From contig JALHLL010000010.1 of NCBI GenBank assembly GCA_022844575.1, forward strand, positions 5,174 through 29,450: 24,277 bases of DNA, read 5' to 3'. Each line of letters starts with the position of its first letter. Position 1 is the first letter of the stretch. The notes beneath the pieces are model-generated. The model saw only the letters and a program-made list of their open reading frames with translations. It searched no databases and was not told the origin of the DNA. Below are positions 15,045 to 23,890 of this stretch, in pieces. Both the position numbers and the translations under genes were made by a program. The DNA comes from a bacterium. GTDB taxonomy: Bacteria; Bacteroidota; Ignavibacteria; Kapaibacteriales; UBA961.

Positions 15045-16208
15045 ATGGCAATACATGGTTGCGATTATTTTGGTGTGAATGATTTGTTATCACCCGAAGA
15101 AAAGTTAGTCCAAGAATCCGTTGCGGATTTTGTTGATAATGAAGTGTTGCCCATAATAGAAAAACACTATCAGGACGGAACTTTTCCGATGCACTTAGCG
15201 CATAAAATGGCGGAACTTGGTGTATTCGGTATTACTTTACCTCAAGAATATGGTTGCGCCGGAGCAAACAATGTTTGTTACGGACTTGCCATGCAAGAAC
15301 TTGAGCGCGGCGATTCTGCCGTTCGTTCTTTTGCTTCGGTACAAAGTTCATTAGTAATGTATCCGATTTATACCTATGGTTCTGAAGAAATTCGTAAAAA
15401 ATGGCTCCCGAAACTTGCTTCTGCCGAGGCGATTGGTTGCTTCGGACTAACAGAACCTGACTTTGGTTCTAATCCGTCGGGTATGATTACGAATGCGGTA
15501 AAAACCGATGGCGGCTACTTACTAAACGGTGCAAAAATGTGGATTACAAATGGTACTTTATCTGATGTTGCGGTAGTGTGGGCAAAGTTTGAAGGTAAAA
15601 TACGTGGTTTTCTTGTTGAAAAAGGAATGAAGGGGTTTACGGCACCGGTGATGAAAGGTAAACATTCGCTTCGTGCTTCGGTCACGAGTGAGTTAGTTTT
15701 TCAAGATGTGGAAGTACCGGAAGAAAATGTTTTGAATATAGAGGGATTACGCGGTCCATTATCGTGTCTTACTCAAGCTCGTTATGGTATTTCATGGGGA
15801 GCGATAGGTGCTGCACAGGCATGTTATGAATCCTCACTCAATTATGCGAAATCACGTATTCAATTCGATAAACCGATTGCCTCTTTCCAATTAGTGCAAG
15901 AAAAATTAGTATTTATGCTCAATGAAATTACAAAAGCACAACTTATGTGTTATCATTTGGGCCGTTTGAAAGATGCAGGTACAATGCGTCCGCAACAAGT
16001 ATCTATGGCAAAAAGAAATAATGTGGATATAGCCATACAAATTGCACGTATTGCACGCGATTTACACGGAGCTAATGGTATTCTTGATGAATATCCGATT
16101 ATGCGCCACGGCAATAATTTGGAATCAGTACGTACTTATGAGGGTACACATGATATTCATACACTTATTCTCGGTGCGGATATTACAGGTATTCAGGCAT
16201 TCGGCTAA
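15045..16208 (+). CDS. gcdH: Glutaryl-CoA dehydrogenase
   Basis: 387 residues, full length for an acyl-CoA dehydrogenase. The enzyme oxidises and decarboxylates glutaryl-CoA to crotonyl-CoA with FAD, in lysine/tryptophan breakdown, passing electrons to ETF. Assignment to this subfamily rests on RSFASVQSSLVMYPI (with the Arg that binds the glutaryl carboxylate in the human enzyme), GCFGLTEPDFGSNPS, KMWITN, SLRASVT, QARYGISWG, and TYEGTHDIHTLILG near the end, whose Glu is the catalytic base. The start is ATG 15045, with TAAGG nine bases upstream; an in-frame TTG at 15027 is less likely. TAATTTTG at 14980-14987 may be a -7 box, but no -33 element accompanies it. No other lysine-degradation or ETF genes are in the window. 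Confidence 0.93.
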   Translation: MAIHGCDYFGVNDLLSPEEKLVQESVADFVDNEVLPIIEKHYQDGTFPMHLAHKMAELGVFGITLPQEYGCAGANNVCYGLAMQELERGDSAVRSFASVQSSLVMYPIYTYGSEEIRKKWLPKLASAEAIGCFGLTEPDFGSNPSGMITNAVKTDGGYLLNGAKMWITNGTLSDVAVVWAKFEGKIRGFLVEKGMKGFTAPVMKGKHSLRASVTSELVFQDVEVPEENVLNIEGLRGPLSCLTQARYGISWGAIGAAQACYESSLNYAKSRIQFDKPIASFQLVQEKLVFMLNEITKAQLMCYHLGRLKDAGTMRPQQVSMAKRNNVDIAIQIARIARDLHGANGILDEYPIMRHGNNLESVRTYEGTHDIHTLILGADITGIQAFG

Positions 16209-16227
16209 TCTTACATTGATTTATTAT

Positions 16228-16262
16228 AAAAAAACTCCGTTAGATTCTAACGGAGTTTTTTT
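16228..16262. terminator. Bidirectional terminator between gcdH and the LolC/E-type gene
   Basis: A 16-bp perfect stem (A-run plus CTCCGTTAG at 16228-16243; CTAACGGAG plus T-run at 16247-16262) around loop ATT. The A run on the left and T run on the right make it an intrinsic terminator on both strands, serving the two convergent genes. Confidence 0.92.
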
Positions 16263-16292
16263 ATGTTCTAATATGAATATTACAATATCAAA

Positions 16293-17501
16293 TCAATTCT
16301 CAATAATATTTTCGGGAATGCTCATTTGTGCGGCTCTTCGAGCAGGGTAAATTGTGGCAAGAAAACATAATAACAATGATGATACAATCGCAAAAACAAC
16401 CATTTGCGGATCGATGGAAACGGGCAATGACGGTACAATGGAAACCGCGGAATCAAGTTTTATCCATCCGAAATGTTGTTGACCAAGGCAAAGTGCAATT
16501 CCTAAAACAGCACCTAATGTTGTTGAAAATATACCGATAATCATACCTTGCGTTAAGAATATTCTAGCTATGAGCGAATCACTGGCTCCAATTGATTTCA
16601 TTAAGGCAATATCACGCCTTTTTTGAATAACTGTCATGGAAAGCGAAGCAAGAATATTAAAAGCCGAAACGACTACAACCAAGCCGACGATAATAAAAGA
16701 TACCATTCTTTCAAAATCAACAACTCCGTATATATCACTATGCAAATCACGCCATGAGAGTAAAGTAAGTGATTTGTTATGTGATAACTCGTTTATATAA
16801 TTCCCTACATTTTCTTTATCATGCAATCGTACTTCCAATAAGTTAGTGGCATATTTGGTAATCGTTGGGAATGATTCGTCATATGAATACATCATTGCAC
16901 CGTCATATTCTTTAATATTCGTTAAAAATACTCCACCGATAATTACTTGCATACTTTGAGGAATAGACATTGTTTGCGCCGCTTGCTCTATTCCACTTAA
17001 AGTGAGTAATGAAATCGTGTCTCCCGGAGCAACTTTTAACTTATCGCTTACACCCGCACCTATAACTACATGGGGAATATCATTGTGATTTCCGATGATC
17101 TTATTTCCCCATCCGGTAGATTTAAGTATTGATGCAATATAATTACTGTCTTTTTTATCTACCGTTCTTAAAATAAAGGGCTGAGTAGAACTTTTATGCG
17201 AACATATTACTTTTGATTCCCTCATAGAGAATGAGGACTGTACAATATCATTCGCTATTATTTTTTTGTGTAAGTCATTTTCGCCTTTATCTTCAGGAAG
17301 TATAATTCTTATATGGGGATCAAATTCAGTAAGCATAGTAAAATATAATGTACCGAAACCGTTAAAGATAGATGATACGCAAATAAGAGCAGCTACACCG
17401 GCTGTAATACCGATAATAGATAGAACGGTTATGATGGAAATAAAAGAAACCGAACGCTTGTAGAATAATAATCTTTTTGCAAATAATATAGGTAAGTTCA
17501 T
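16293..17501 (-). CDS. LolC/LolE-type ABC transporter permease (FtsX family)
   Basis: 402 residues. One N-terminal membrane helix (about 19-45), a large periplasmic domain (about 50-265), then three helices near the C terminus give the four-helix plan of LolC/E and MacB permeases. The start MNLPILFAKRLLFYKR, the cytoplasmic coupling segment QKRRDIALMKSIGAS, and the ending YPARRAAQMSIPENI are typical. With a LolD ATPase it would release lipoproteins from the inner membrane toward the outer membrane. No LolD gene is in the window, so the partner is encoded elsewhere. It follows the MFS gene by only 6 bases on the same strand, so they are co-transcribed. Confidence 0.85.
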   Translation of the reverse strand: MNLPILFAKRLLFYKRSVSFISIITVLSIIGITAGVAALICVSSIFNGFGTLYFTMLTEFDPHIRIILPEDKGENDLHKKIIANDIVQSSFSMRESKVICSHKSSTQPFILRTVDKKDSNYIASILKSTGWGNKIIGNHNDIPHVVIGAGVSDKLKVAPGDTISLLTLSGIEQAAQTMSIPQSMQVIIGGVFLTNIKEYDGAMMYSYDESFPTITKYATNLLEVRLHDKENVGNYINELSHNKSLTLLSWRDLHSDIYGVVDFERMVSFIIVGLVVVVSAFNILASLSMTVIQKRRDIALMKSIGASDSLIARIFLTQGMIIGIFSTTLGAVLGIALCLGQQHFGWIKLDSAVSIVPSLPVSIDPQMVVFAIVSSLLLCFLATIYPARRAAQMSIPENIIEN

Positions 17502-17507
17502 TATTTT

Positions 17508-18824
17508 TTATGAAACGGGTGCAGTTTTTTTTGTGAATTTCGGAATAAAAGAAAGCAGAATCAGTCCTGCCAAAAAGAAAACCATAAGTGCTGTTATGGA
17601 ATTTCTCATATTGCCTGTGATACCCGCAATCGCTCCGTAGGCAAACATACCGAATACAACACCTGTTTTTTCACAAATATCATAAAAACTGAAATAGGAT
17701 GCATGACTGTGTGTTTCGGGTAGTAGTTTTGAGTATGTTGAGCGCGAAAGCGACTGAACTCCACCAAGTACCAAGCCCACAAATGCGGCTTCTAGAAAAA
17801 ATTGTGTAATGGTTTTAACAAAATATGCACCTATACAAACGCCTACCCATATAAGTAAACTTAAAGATAAGGCATTTATATTACCGATTTTAGACGATAG
17901 CGTGGAAAAAAGATATGAACCTGCAACGGCAATAAATTGTATTATAAGAACAGTAATTATCAAATCCGATGATTCTAAACGGACCTCCTGCTCACCAAAA
18001 AATGTTGCCATAAGAATAACGGTTTGAACTCCCATTGAATACAATGTAAAAGCAGCCAAGAAAATTTTGAGCGGGATTTGATGCTGAAGTTCTTTCCAAA
18101 CACCAAGTAACTCCCTAAATCCTGCAGTTAACATCGAAGCATTTTTTTGTATAGTAGAGCGCGGCGAGTTTTTTAAAGCACGGAATGTAATTTGCGCGAA
18201 CCCCACCCACCAGAGGGCTACAAGAATGAATGTGTAAGGTGCTATTGTCGTAAAAATCTCTACTTCCGATTTTTGCCCTGTCTCAAATCCTATGAATGAG
18301 GGTTTCATAATTGCGACTAAGCATGCAATAAGAAGTATCGAACTTCCTATATATCCCATAGCGAATCCGCGCGCCGATACTTTGTCTTGGTCTTCAGGTG
18401 TAGCAATTTCGGGTAAGAAACCATTATAGAAAACAAGACTTCCCGAAAAACCTATACTCGCACCCATAACAGCAAGTAAACCAAATATCAGATTCTCATG
18501 CGAAAAGAGTGATAAAAGCGCACAACACAAAGAACCGAAATAACAGAAACCCTGCAGGAAATTTTTCTTCTTTCCCGAGTAGTCGGCTATGCCGGATAAT
18601 ACAGGAGTTAAACAACACACAATTAAGTACGATAATGCGATGACATACGAATATAATTCAGAGTTGAGAAATGTAAACCCAAACAATTTAATCATATTAG
18701 AGCTGCCTGTTCGGGCAACAGCCGCATAATAAATAGGAAAAATTGCCGTGTTAATGACTAAAGGATATGATGAATTTGCCCAATCGTAAAAGTACCAACC
18801 TCGTAGCTGTTTTTTATCATTCAT
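17508..18824 (-). CDS. MFS transporter, Atg22-like/UMF1 family
   Basis: 438 residues with about twelve hydrophobic segments. The N-terminal RGWYFYDWANSSYPLVI is the hallmark of the UMF1/Atg22-like branch of the major facilitator superfamily, followed by TAIFPIYY. The C-terminal half contains FVGLVLGGVQSLSRSTYSKL, another conserved family segment. Eukaryotic Atg22 exports amino acids from the vacuole; substrates of the bacterial members are mostly unknown. The gene leads a two-gene unit with the LolC/E-type permease and is divergent from the next gene. The leader has no clear Shine-Dalgarno. Confidence 0.9.
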   Translation of the reverse strand: MNDKKQLRGWYFYDWANSSYPLVINTAIFPIYYAAVARTGSSNMIKLFGFTFLNSELYSYVIALSYLIVCCLTPVLSGIADYSGKKKNFLQGFCYFGSLCCALLSLFSHENLIFGLLAVMGASIGFSGSLVFYNGFLPEIATPEDQDKVSARGFAMGYIGSSILLIACLVAIMKPSFIGFETGQKSEVEIFTTIAPYTFILVALWWVGFAQITFRALKNSPRSTIQKNASMLTAGFRELLGVWKELQHQIPLKIFLAAFTLYSMGVQTVILMATFFGEQEVRLESSDLIITVLIIQFIAVAGSYLFSTLSSKIGNINALSLSLLIWVGVCIGAYFVKTITQFFLEAAFVGLVLGGVQSLSRSTYSKLLPETHSHASYFSFYDICEKTGVVFGMFAYGAIAGITGNMRNSITALMVFFLAGLILLSFIPKFTKKTAPVS

Positions 18825-18981
18825 AGAGAGAAAGTATCTGTTTGAAAGAATAGAAGTAAAAGCGAAACTACGAAATATAGACTAATACAACCCTGAAAAT
18901 TCGGGTAACAAAAAGTAACATTTTCATTTTTTTTTTGTCACTGCTAATGTGCATATTGCATGTATCATATTAGGAGCGAGT

Positions 18982-21414
18982 ATGTTTACCGTAAGACTAC
19001 TGTTACCGACCGTTTTGCTTTGTATTTTATCGAACTGTGCCTATGTATTTGCCGCAGATGAAAAACAGATAACGTTGACTGAAGGACAAAAGGAGTTATT
19101 AGAAAGCAAAGTGAGAGATGTTTTTGCAGGAACGGATGCAAACGTAAAACAAGGTGTTAGCATTGCATCGTACGGCGGTACTTATGGCAAGTGGGCTTTT
19201 GCCTCGGAGTATAGCAATAAAGATAAGTTCGAAATACTTGATACATCAATGGTTTTTGAAGTCGGAGCCATAACCGAACTTTTTACGGCAGCAGCTATTA
19301 TGAAACTTTCAGAGCAAGGAAAATTACGGCTCGATCATACTATCTCAAGATTTTTACCAAAGTATCCCGCCATTTCAGAAAAGATAACAATAGAGCAATT
19401 ACTCTTACATAAGAGCGGCCTTCGTGATTATATGAATGATATTTATCTTATTCAGAATGTATGGGAACGTTTTCCTAGTACAATTCATTCACCGACAAAA
19501 ATTCCGGCAACACTCGGGGACCCTTTATATGAACCCGGAAAACAAACTATGTATTCAAGAACAAATTACTTAGTATTGGCACTTATTGTGGAAGCAGCTT
19601 CGGGAACAACATATGCGGAATATCTCCGAAATGTATTTTTCAAACCCCTTGATATGAAAAGAACCTTTGTTGGTTATTATGAAACCGATAGTTCAAGATA
19701 TATGTCGGGTATTGTTGATACTACATTTGAGACGTGGGGCGGTGATATGAAAGACATACCGAATACCGCACGTTATACTATTCAATTTGGCATCGGAAAC
19801 ATCATTTCAACACCGAGTGAAATAGCAAAATGGGGGTATATGCTTTTAAGCGGTCGCATTTTGCAAAAAAAATCTTTGGATAAAATACTTTCATTTTCAA
19901 AAGATTTAAAAAATGAGTTTATAGGTGCAGGTGTCAGAAAAATGTTTGTAAATGAACGACCACTATACGGTGTCGTAAGTTCTTTGTATGGCTATGAATC
20001 ATTTGTATTGTACGATAGTGTTAATAATATTTCTTTTTGTGGAGTTCTCAATGAAACGCATAATAAAATATTGTTCAAATCATCATTACACACACTGTAT
20101 GAAAATGTTTTTGATATTTTCAATCCAAAAAAAGCTGAGCCGTACAATTTAAAATTTCGTAAAGTTTCATTGTATATTGATAATAATAAGATGATAGTAG
20201 GAAGGGGCGATAATGTAAACGGAAGTGTTGAGTTTAGTGATCTAAGTAATAATAACTCATCAGTAAAAACAACTATCAAGGTAAGTTGTAATGATCCTGA
20301 TATTAAATTATTACAATCAACGTTCTCTGAGAGAATTTACGGTCAGGGGAGATTTCATTGGTTCAATATACTTCGTTTTCAGGTTGATAAAAACGCGAAA
20401 CTGAACAGACAAGTAACGTTCAGTGTTGTAGTATCGCCGGATATGGGAACAATTATTGAAGATACTTTTCTCGTTACAGTCCCGCTTTCAGGGTATGGAC
20501 GAAGTGCATACTTTAAGAGCTCGGATTCAACTGCAGCTGTTCTGAGAACTATACAAAATACTCATCAGTTGTCATCGGCTTTTACACTTGAGGCATGTAT
20601 TAAACCATCCTCGGAAATGAAGAAAAATCGTTATTATTCTATTGCATATTATGGGTATAAAATTCGTTGTTTTGTTTTTAATCGCTCAATAAATTTAATA
20701 CTATGGCATAATAATTCGTTCTCATCATTAACCACCTCAGATTCCATACTTCATTATGATATATGGCAACATATAGCTGTACAATGGAATGGTTTAAGTA
20801 CACCTTCAATATTTATTAATGGTAAAGTTGTAAAAACCTCGTCATCATACTCCACACAATATTCAGGATTCTTTAACGATAAAATGAAAGTTTTTGTTAT
20901 CGGAAATACCCCTTCTTTCAACAATTCAGCTCAACCGTTTTGCGGTTATATAGATAATGTACGCTTATGGGGAAAGGTTCGGAGTGAAAAACAAATATAC
21001 GATAATATGAAATTAACAAATCCCTTAGATAGAAATAGTTTACTCATTGACGCAACTTTTGATAAAATAATTTCTGTACAGGAAGGCGAGACCGCAGAAT
21101 TTTCAGGTCTTTTTGAACAGTGTGATTTTGGCGAACAGTATAATTCTACGTCCGTAAAGGTGAATGAATCCGAAGGTGAAGAGCAATTCCGTTTATATTG
21201 TCACAATGGGACTTTGAATATCAATTCCGACATACCTATCTATGGTAAAATAAGCGTATATACTTCTTTGGGTGAAGAAATCTTTTCCGAAAATATGCCT
21301 TTTGAGTCAGGTAGCTATTCTATTCATTTACAGAACATCATCCCAAATAAGTGGTATGTCGTTCGATTACTAAATGATAAATATGCTAAAATGTTTACAG
21401 TGTATAATCAATAA
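18982..21414 (+). CDS. Secreted catalytically degenerate beta-lactamase-fold protein with LamG-like and sorting domains
   Basis: 810 residues from ATG 18982, chosen because AGGAG lies five bases upstream and gives a good signal peptide (MFTVRLLL..., ending VFAA). An in-frame GTG at 18949 is unlikely. Residues 55-370 follow the serine beta-lactamase/penicillin-binding fold (FEVGAITELFTAAAIMKL, LRLDHTISRFLP, ITIEQLLLHKSGL, YSRTNYLVLALIVEAASG). The SxxK motif is instead A96-I-T-E99, so both the nucleophile and the Lys are gone. YxN is Y191-S-R193, and the late H/K-x-G motif is not recognisable. Residues about 530-690 form a concanavalin/LamG-like domain (FTLEACIKP, WQHIAVQWNG, FINGKVV, GYIDNVRLWGKVRS). 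Residues 735-810 resemble a type IX secretion sorting domain. It is likely surface-exposed or secreted and binds something rather than cleaving it. Confidence 0.75.
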   Translation: MFTVRLLLPTVLLCILSNCAYVFAADEKQITLTEGQKELLESKVRDVFAGTDANVKQGVSIASYGGTYGKWAFASEYSNKDKFEILDTSMVFEVGAITELFTAAAIMKLSEQGKLRLDHTISRFLPKYPAISEKITIEQLLLHKSGLRDYMNDIYLIQNVWERFPSTIHSPTKIPATLGDPLYEPGKQTMYSRTNYLVLALIVEAASGTTYAEYLRNVFFKPLDMKRTFVGYYETDSSRYMSGIVDTTFETWGGDMKDIPNTARYTIQFGIGNIISTPSEIAKWGYMLLSGRILQKKSLDKILSFSKDLKNEFIGAGVRKMFVNERPLYGVVSSLYGYESFVLYDSVNNISFCGVLNETHNKILFKSSLHTLYENVFDIFNPKKAEPYNLKFRKVSLYIDNNKMIVGRGDNVNGSVEFSDLSNNNSSVKTTIKVSCNDPDIKLLQSTFSERIYGQGRFHWFNILRFQVDKNAKLNRQVTFSVVVSPDMGTIIEDTFLVTVPLSGYGRSAYFKSSDSTAAVLRTIQNTHQLSSAFTLEACIKPSSEMKKNRYYSIAYYGYKIRCFVFNRSINLILWHNNSFSSLTTSDSILHYDIWQHIAVQWNGLSTPSIFINGKVVKTSSSYSTQYSGFFNDKMKVFVIGNTPSFNNSAQPFCGYIDNVRLWGKVRSEKQIYDNMKLTNPLDRNSLLIDATFDKIISVQEGETAEFSGLFEQCDFGEQYNSTSVKVNESEGEEQFRLYCHNGTLNINSDIPIYGKISVYTSLGEEIFSENMPFESGSYSIHLQNIIPNKWYVVRLLNDKYAKMFTVYNQ

Positions 21415-21448
21415 TTAAGAATTTTAGTAAAGAAACTAATAAAAAGTA

Positions 21449-21478
21449 ATAGGCACGATTTGCCTATGATTTTTTTTT
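21449..21478 (+). terminator. Terminator after the beta-lactamase-fold gene
   Basis: ATAGGCA (21449-21455), loop CGATT, TGCCTAT (21461-21467), then GAT and eight T. The stem includes the TAG stop (21464-21466, minus strand) of the convergent TPR gene, so the two genes end almost back to back. Confidence 0.8.
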
Positions 21479-22969
21479 CAATTTATGTTGTTCTTTAATA
21501 ATCAATTTTTTCAGGTATTCTTCCGAGGAATAATTTTCGTATTCCAGTGCTTTTGTAAAAACCTCGTAGGCAGAATTTTCTTTTTTATTAGCTGCATACG
21601 CAATTCCTAACCTGTATAACGCATAAGGTGGTAACCATGCATTATCATTCGGTTTAAGAGATGTAATCTGAGAAAAAACTCTCTCTGCTTGTAAAAACTG
21701 ACCAAGCTCATAATACGATCTTCCTAAAGAGTATAAAGCTCTACCTTTATCATCGTCGTTCCATTTTCTATCTTTTATTTCATTTTCCATAGCAGTAACC
21801 GAACTGTATTTCCCCGCTCGAAACAGGTTCTCGAATTTGATAAGAACAATATCATCATCCGTAAGAGGTTTCAGATATTCTTTTTTATCATATTCGGACT
21901 TCACATAATAGTTCCATCCCTCTTTTCGGTTGCCCATTACTTCCATTGTTCTACCGATATTCCAATACGCATTTTTCACATGACTGGAATCTATATTAAG
22001 GGTTACACATTTATTATACCATTGAATCGCATTCTCGTATTCTAATCTGAAATAATGCGCCGATCCACAGAGAAGATATGCTCTACTCAGAGGTTTTTTA
22101 AAATCGTGTTTAGAAATTTTCTCCATTTCTTTTGTTTGCTCAATTACTTCATCAGGATTACGAAGACTATTTACAAGCAAATTAATATAGCCAAGTCTTA
22201 TCCATGTGTTTTGTGGGTATTCTGTAAGAATTGACTTATACATTGACGCACTCCTATTATAGAGTTCTTCCCAATTATAGAATGTACTCAACCAACGTTT
22301 TGCTTCATTCTTACAATACACGCCGTTTTTCGCAGCATTTTCGAGTTGTCGGAGCCCTTTATACTTATCACCTTCCAAACCGACAACTTTTAACATAGGT
22401 TTAATGCTTGAGGGTGCTTGTGAAATAAGATAATTGAATAAACCGAATCCCATTTGAATGTCGGCGTTATTAGGGTCAAGTTCCAATGCATCCTCAAGGT
22501 TTGAAAGTGCTTCTTTGCCATCCCAAAATGCTGCTGAATGATCGCCTTTATTAAATCTTATCAAACCGCGATACCCGATAATTCCGCCTTTATAGAAAAG
22601 TGCCTTCGAATCGTTTTCCCTTGATTCTAGGATTTTATCACATACTTCGGCTACTCTTTTGGAATGAGCAACAAACTTATGGTAGTCAGCTTCGGAATTG
22701 GTGATTAAGGTATATCTATAATAATGAATCATTGCCCTGAAAAAGTGCCCGCGCGGGTCACCCGGAGCCAAAGCTATTGTTTCGGCACACTTTTTTTCCG
22801 CTACATCAAAGTTCAAACTATATAAGGCATCGATTGACTCCATAGTTTTCGTATGCACTGCCGTCCAGTCAACCGAGTTTTGAGCATAGGTCTTTTGGAT
22901 ACAGAGTATGGGCAAAACTGCAGCGATAAAGAAAACAGAAAAAAACCGTTTATTTAGTGAAGATTTCAT
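21464..22969 (-). CDS. Periplasmic tetratricopeptide-repeat protein
   Basis: 501 residues. A signal peptide (MKSSLNKRFF..., probably cut after TYAQ near residue 30) places it in the periplasm or outer-membrane side. Several TPR-like helical pairs are visible, for example LEDALELDPNNADIQMGFGL, YENAIQWYNKCVTLNIDSSH, GRALYSLGRSYYELGQFLQA and LYRLGIAYAANKKENSAYEV. TPR arrays mediate protein contacts; no enzymatic domain is apparent and the partner is unknown. It is divergent from the next gene and ends within the terminator of the convergent beta-lactamase-fold gene. Confidence 0.8.
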   Translation of the reverse strand: MKSSLNKRFFSVFFIAAVLPILCIQKTYAQNSVDWTAVHTKTMESIDALYSLNFDVAEKKCAETIALAPGDPRGHFFRAMIHYYRYTLITNSEADYHKFVAHSKRVAEVCDKILESRENDSKALFYKGGIIGYRGLIRFNKGDHSAAFWDGKEALSNLEDALELDPNNADIQMGFGLFNYLISQAPSSIKPMLKVVGLEGDKYKGLRQLENAAKNGVYCKNEAKRWLSTFYNWEELYNRSASMYKSILTEYPQNTWIRLGYINLLVNSLRNPDEVIEQTKEMEKISKHDFKKPLSRAYLLCGSAHYFRLEYENAIQWYNKCVTLNIDSSHVKNAYWNIGRTMEVMGNRKEGWNYYVKSEYDKKEYLKPLTDDDIVLIKFENLFRAGKYSSVTAMENEIKDRKWNDDDKGRALYSLGRSYYELGQFLQAERVFSQITSLKPNDNAWLPPYALYRLGIAYAANKKENSAYEVFTKALEYENYSSEEYLKKLIIKEQHKLKKKS

Positions 22970-23106
22970 TGTATTCTCGGCTTAGTTTTGGCTATTGTTT
23001 TATTATAAAGTCAAAAACGAAACTATCGAACATTATGTTTCATTAAGACTTCGTAAGTTCGCAACTAAAGTTCAGATAAACAAAGTTTAATTATTGGGAG
23101 TATGAA

Positions 23107-23805
23107 ATGACAGAAAACAGACTTGATATTTTGGAAGCGGAAGTGCGGACATTAAAACGCCGTAATACCCAATTCAAATTCATTAGTTTGAGTTCATTTA
23201 TGGTAATGTTTGTCTTCATTCTATCAGGTTGGATGGCCGATGATCCTGCTGAAATAAAAGCAAAAAAATTCACTTTAGTCGCAGAAAACGGACAAAAAGC
23301 CGGTGAATGGGCAAATTATGGTGGAGATGTAGGGTTTATGATGTCCTCTCGTTCAAATAATTCCGCCGATGGTGAGATTGTTTCGACAGTTTCTTTAAAA
23401 GCAAGTGCCGGTGCAAATCCGGGTACCTTTTTTGATTGTTCAATGGAAAACGCCGGACGTGCATCAAGTGCTTTTTTGAATTGTAGTAAAGAAGATGTCA
23501 CTTTCAGTACGATTCGCCGAGATGCTTTGCAAAAAAACATAATGGAAGCAACATTAGTCACTAAACTTGATAATAGTAAATTGTACTATATGAAAGACAG
23601 AAAGTCGCGTATGAAACTCGGCTTTAATGATGAGACAAGCCAACCTGCATTGGAACTCTATGATGTAAATGCCAATCAGAGAGCCGTGTTAGGATCAATA
23701 GCAGTGAAAGGACGTTTAGGTGGCGTTGAGATGTTTCCCGAATCGTCATTATGGCTGATAGACGAAAATGGCAAAGGCGTTTTTAATGCGCCGCAACAGA
23801 AGTAA
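23107..23805 (+). CDS. Membrane-anchored protein of unknown function with coiled coil and repeat motifs
   Basis: 232 residues. Residues 1-22 (RLDILEAEVRTLKRR) look like a short coiled coil. One membrane helix follows (about 25-42), and the rest is predicted outside the cytoplasm. The outer part contains recurring short units of the form hydrophobic-LxDxNGxxR: FTLVAENGQKAGEW, ALELYDVNANQRAVLG and LWLIDENGKGVFNAP. Such units occur in other bacterial hypothetical proteins that I cannot assign to a function. The start is supported by GGGAG six bases before the ATG. A strong terminator follows, so it is probably monocistronic. Confidence 0.7.
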   Translation: MTENRLDILEAEVRTLKRRNTQFKFISLSSFMVMFVFILSGWMADDPAEIKAKKFTLVAENGQKAGEWANYGGDVGFMMSSRSNNSADGEIVSTVSLKASAGANPGTFFDCSMENAGRASSAFLNCSKEDVTFSTIRRDALQKNIMEATLVTKLDNSKLYYMKDRKSRMKLGFNDETSQPALELYDVNANQRAVLGSIAVKGRLGGVEMFPESSLWLIDENGKGVFNAPQQK

Positions 23806-23833
23806 TTTATAGAGAAACTAATACATACTTGAT

Positions 23834-23870
23834 ACCCTGTAATGAAAATTTTGTTACAGGGTGTTTTTTT
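23834..23870 (+). terminator. Rho-independent terminator after the membrane-anchored protein gene
   Basis: ACCCTGTAA (23834-23842) and TTACAGGGT (23854-23862) form a 9-bp stem with an 11-base loop, followed by G and seven T (23864-23870). Confidence 0.88.
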
Positions 23871-23890
23871 AAGTTTATTCCGCCAAACCA

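Noticed and set aside
18949..18981. GTG start 11 codons upstream for the beta-lactamase-fold protein.
   Set aside because: AGGAG is placed correctly for the ATG at 18982, and that start gives a standard signal peptide.
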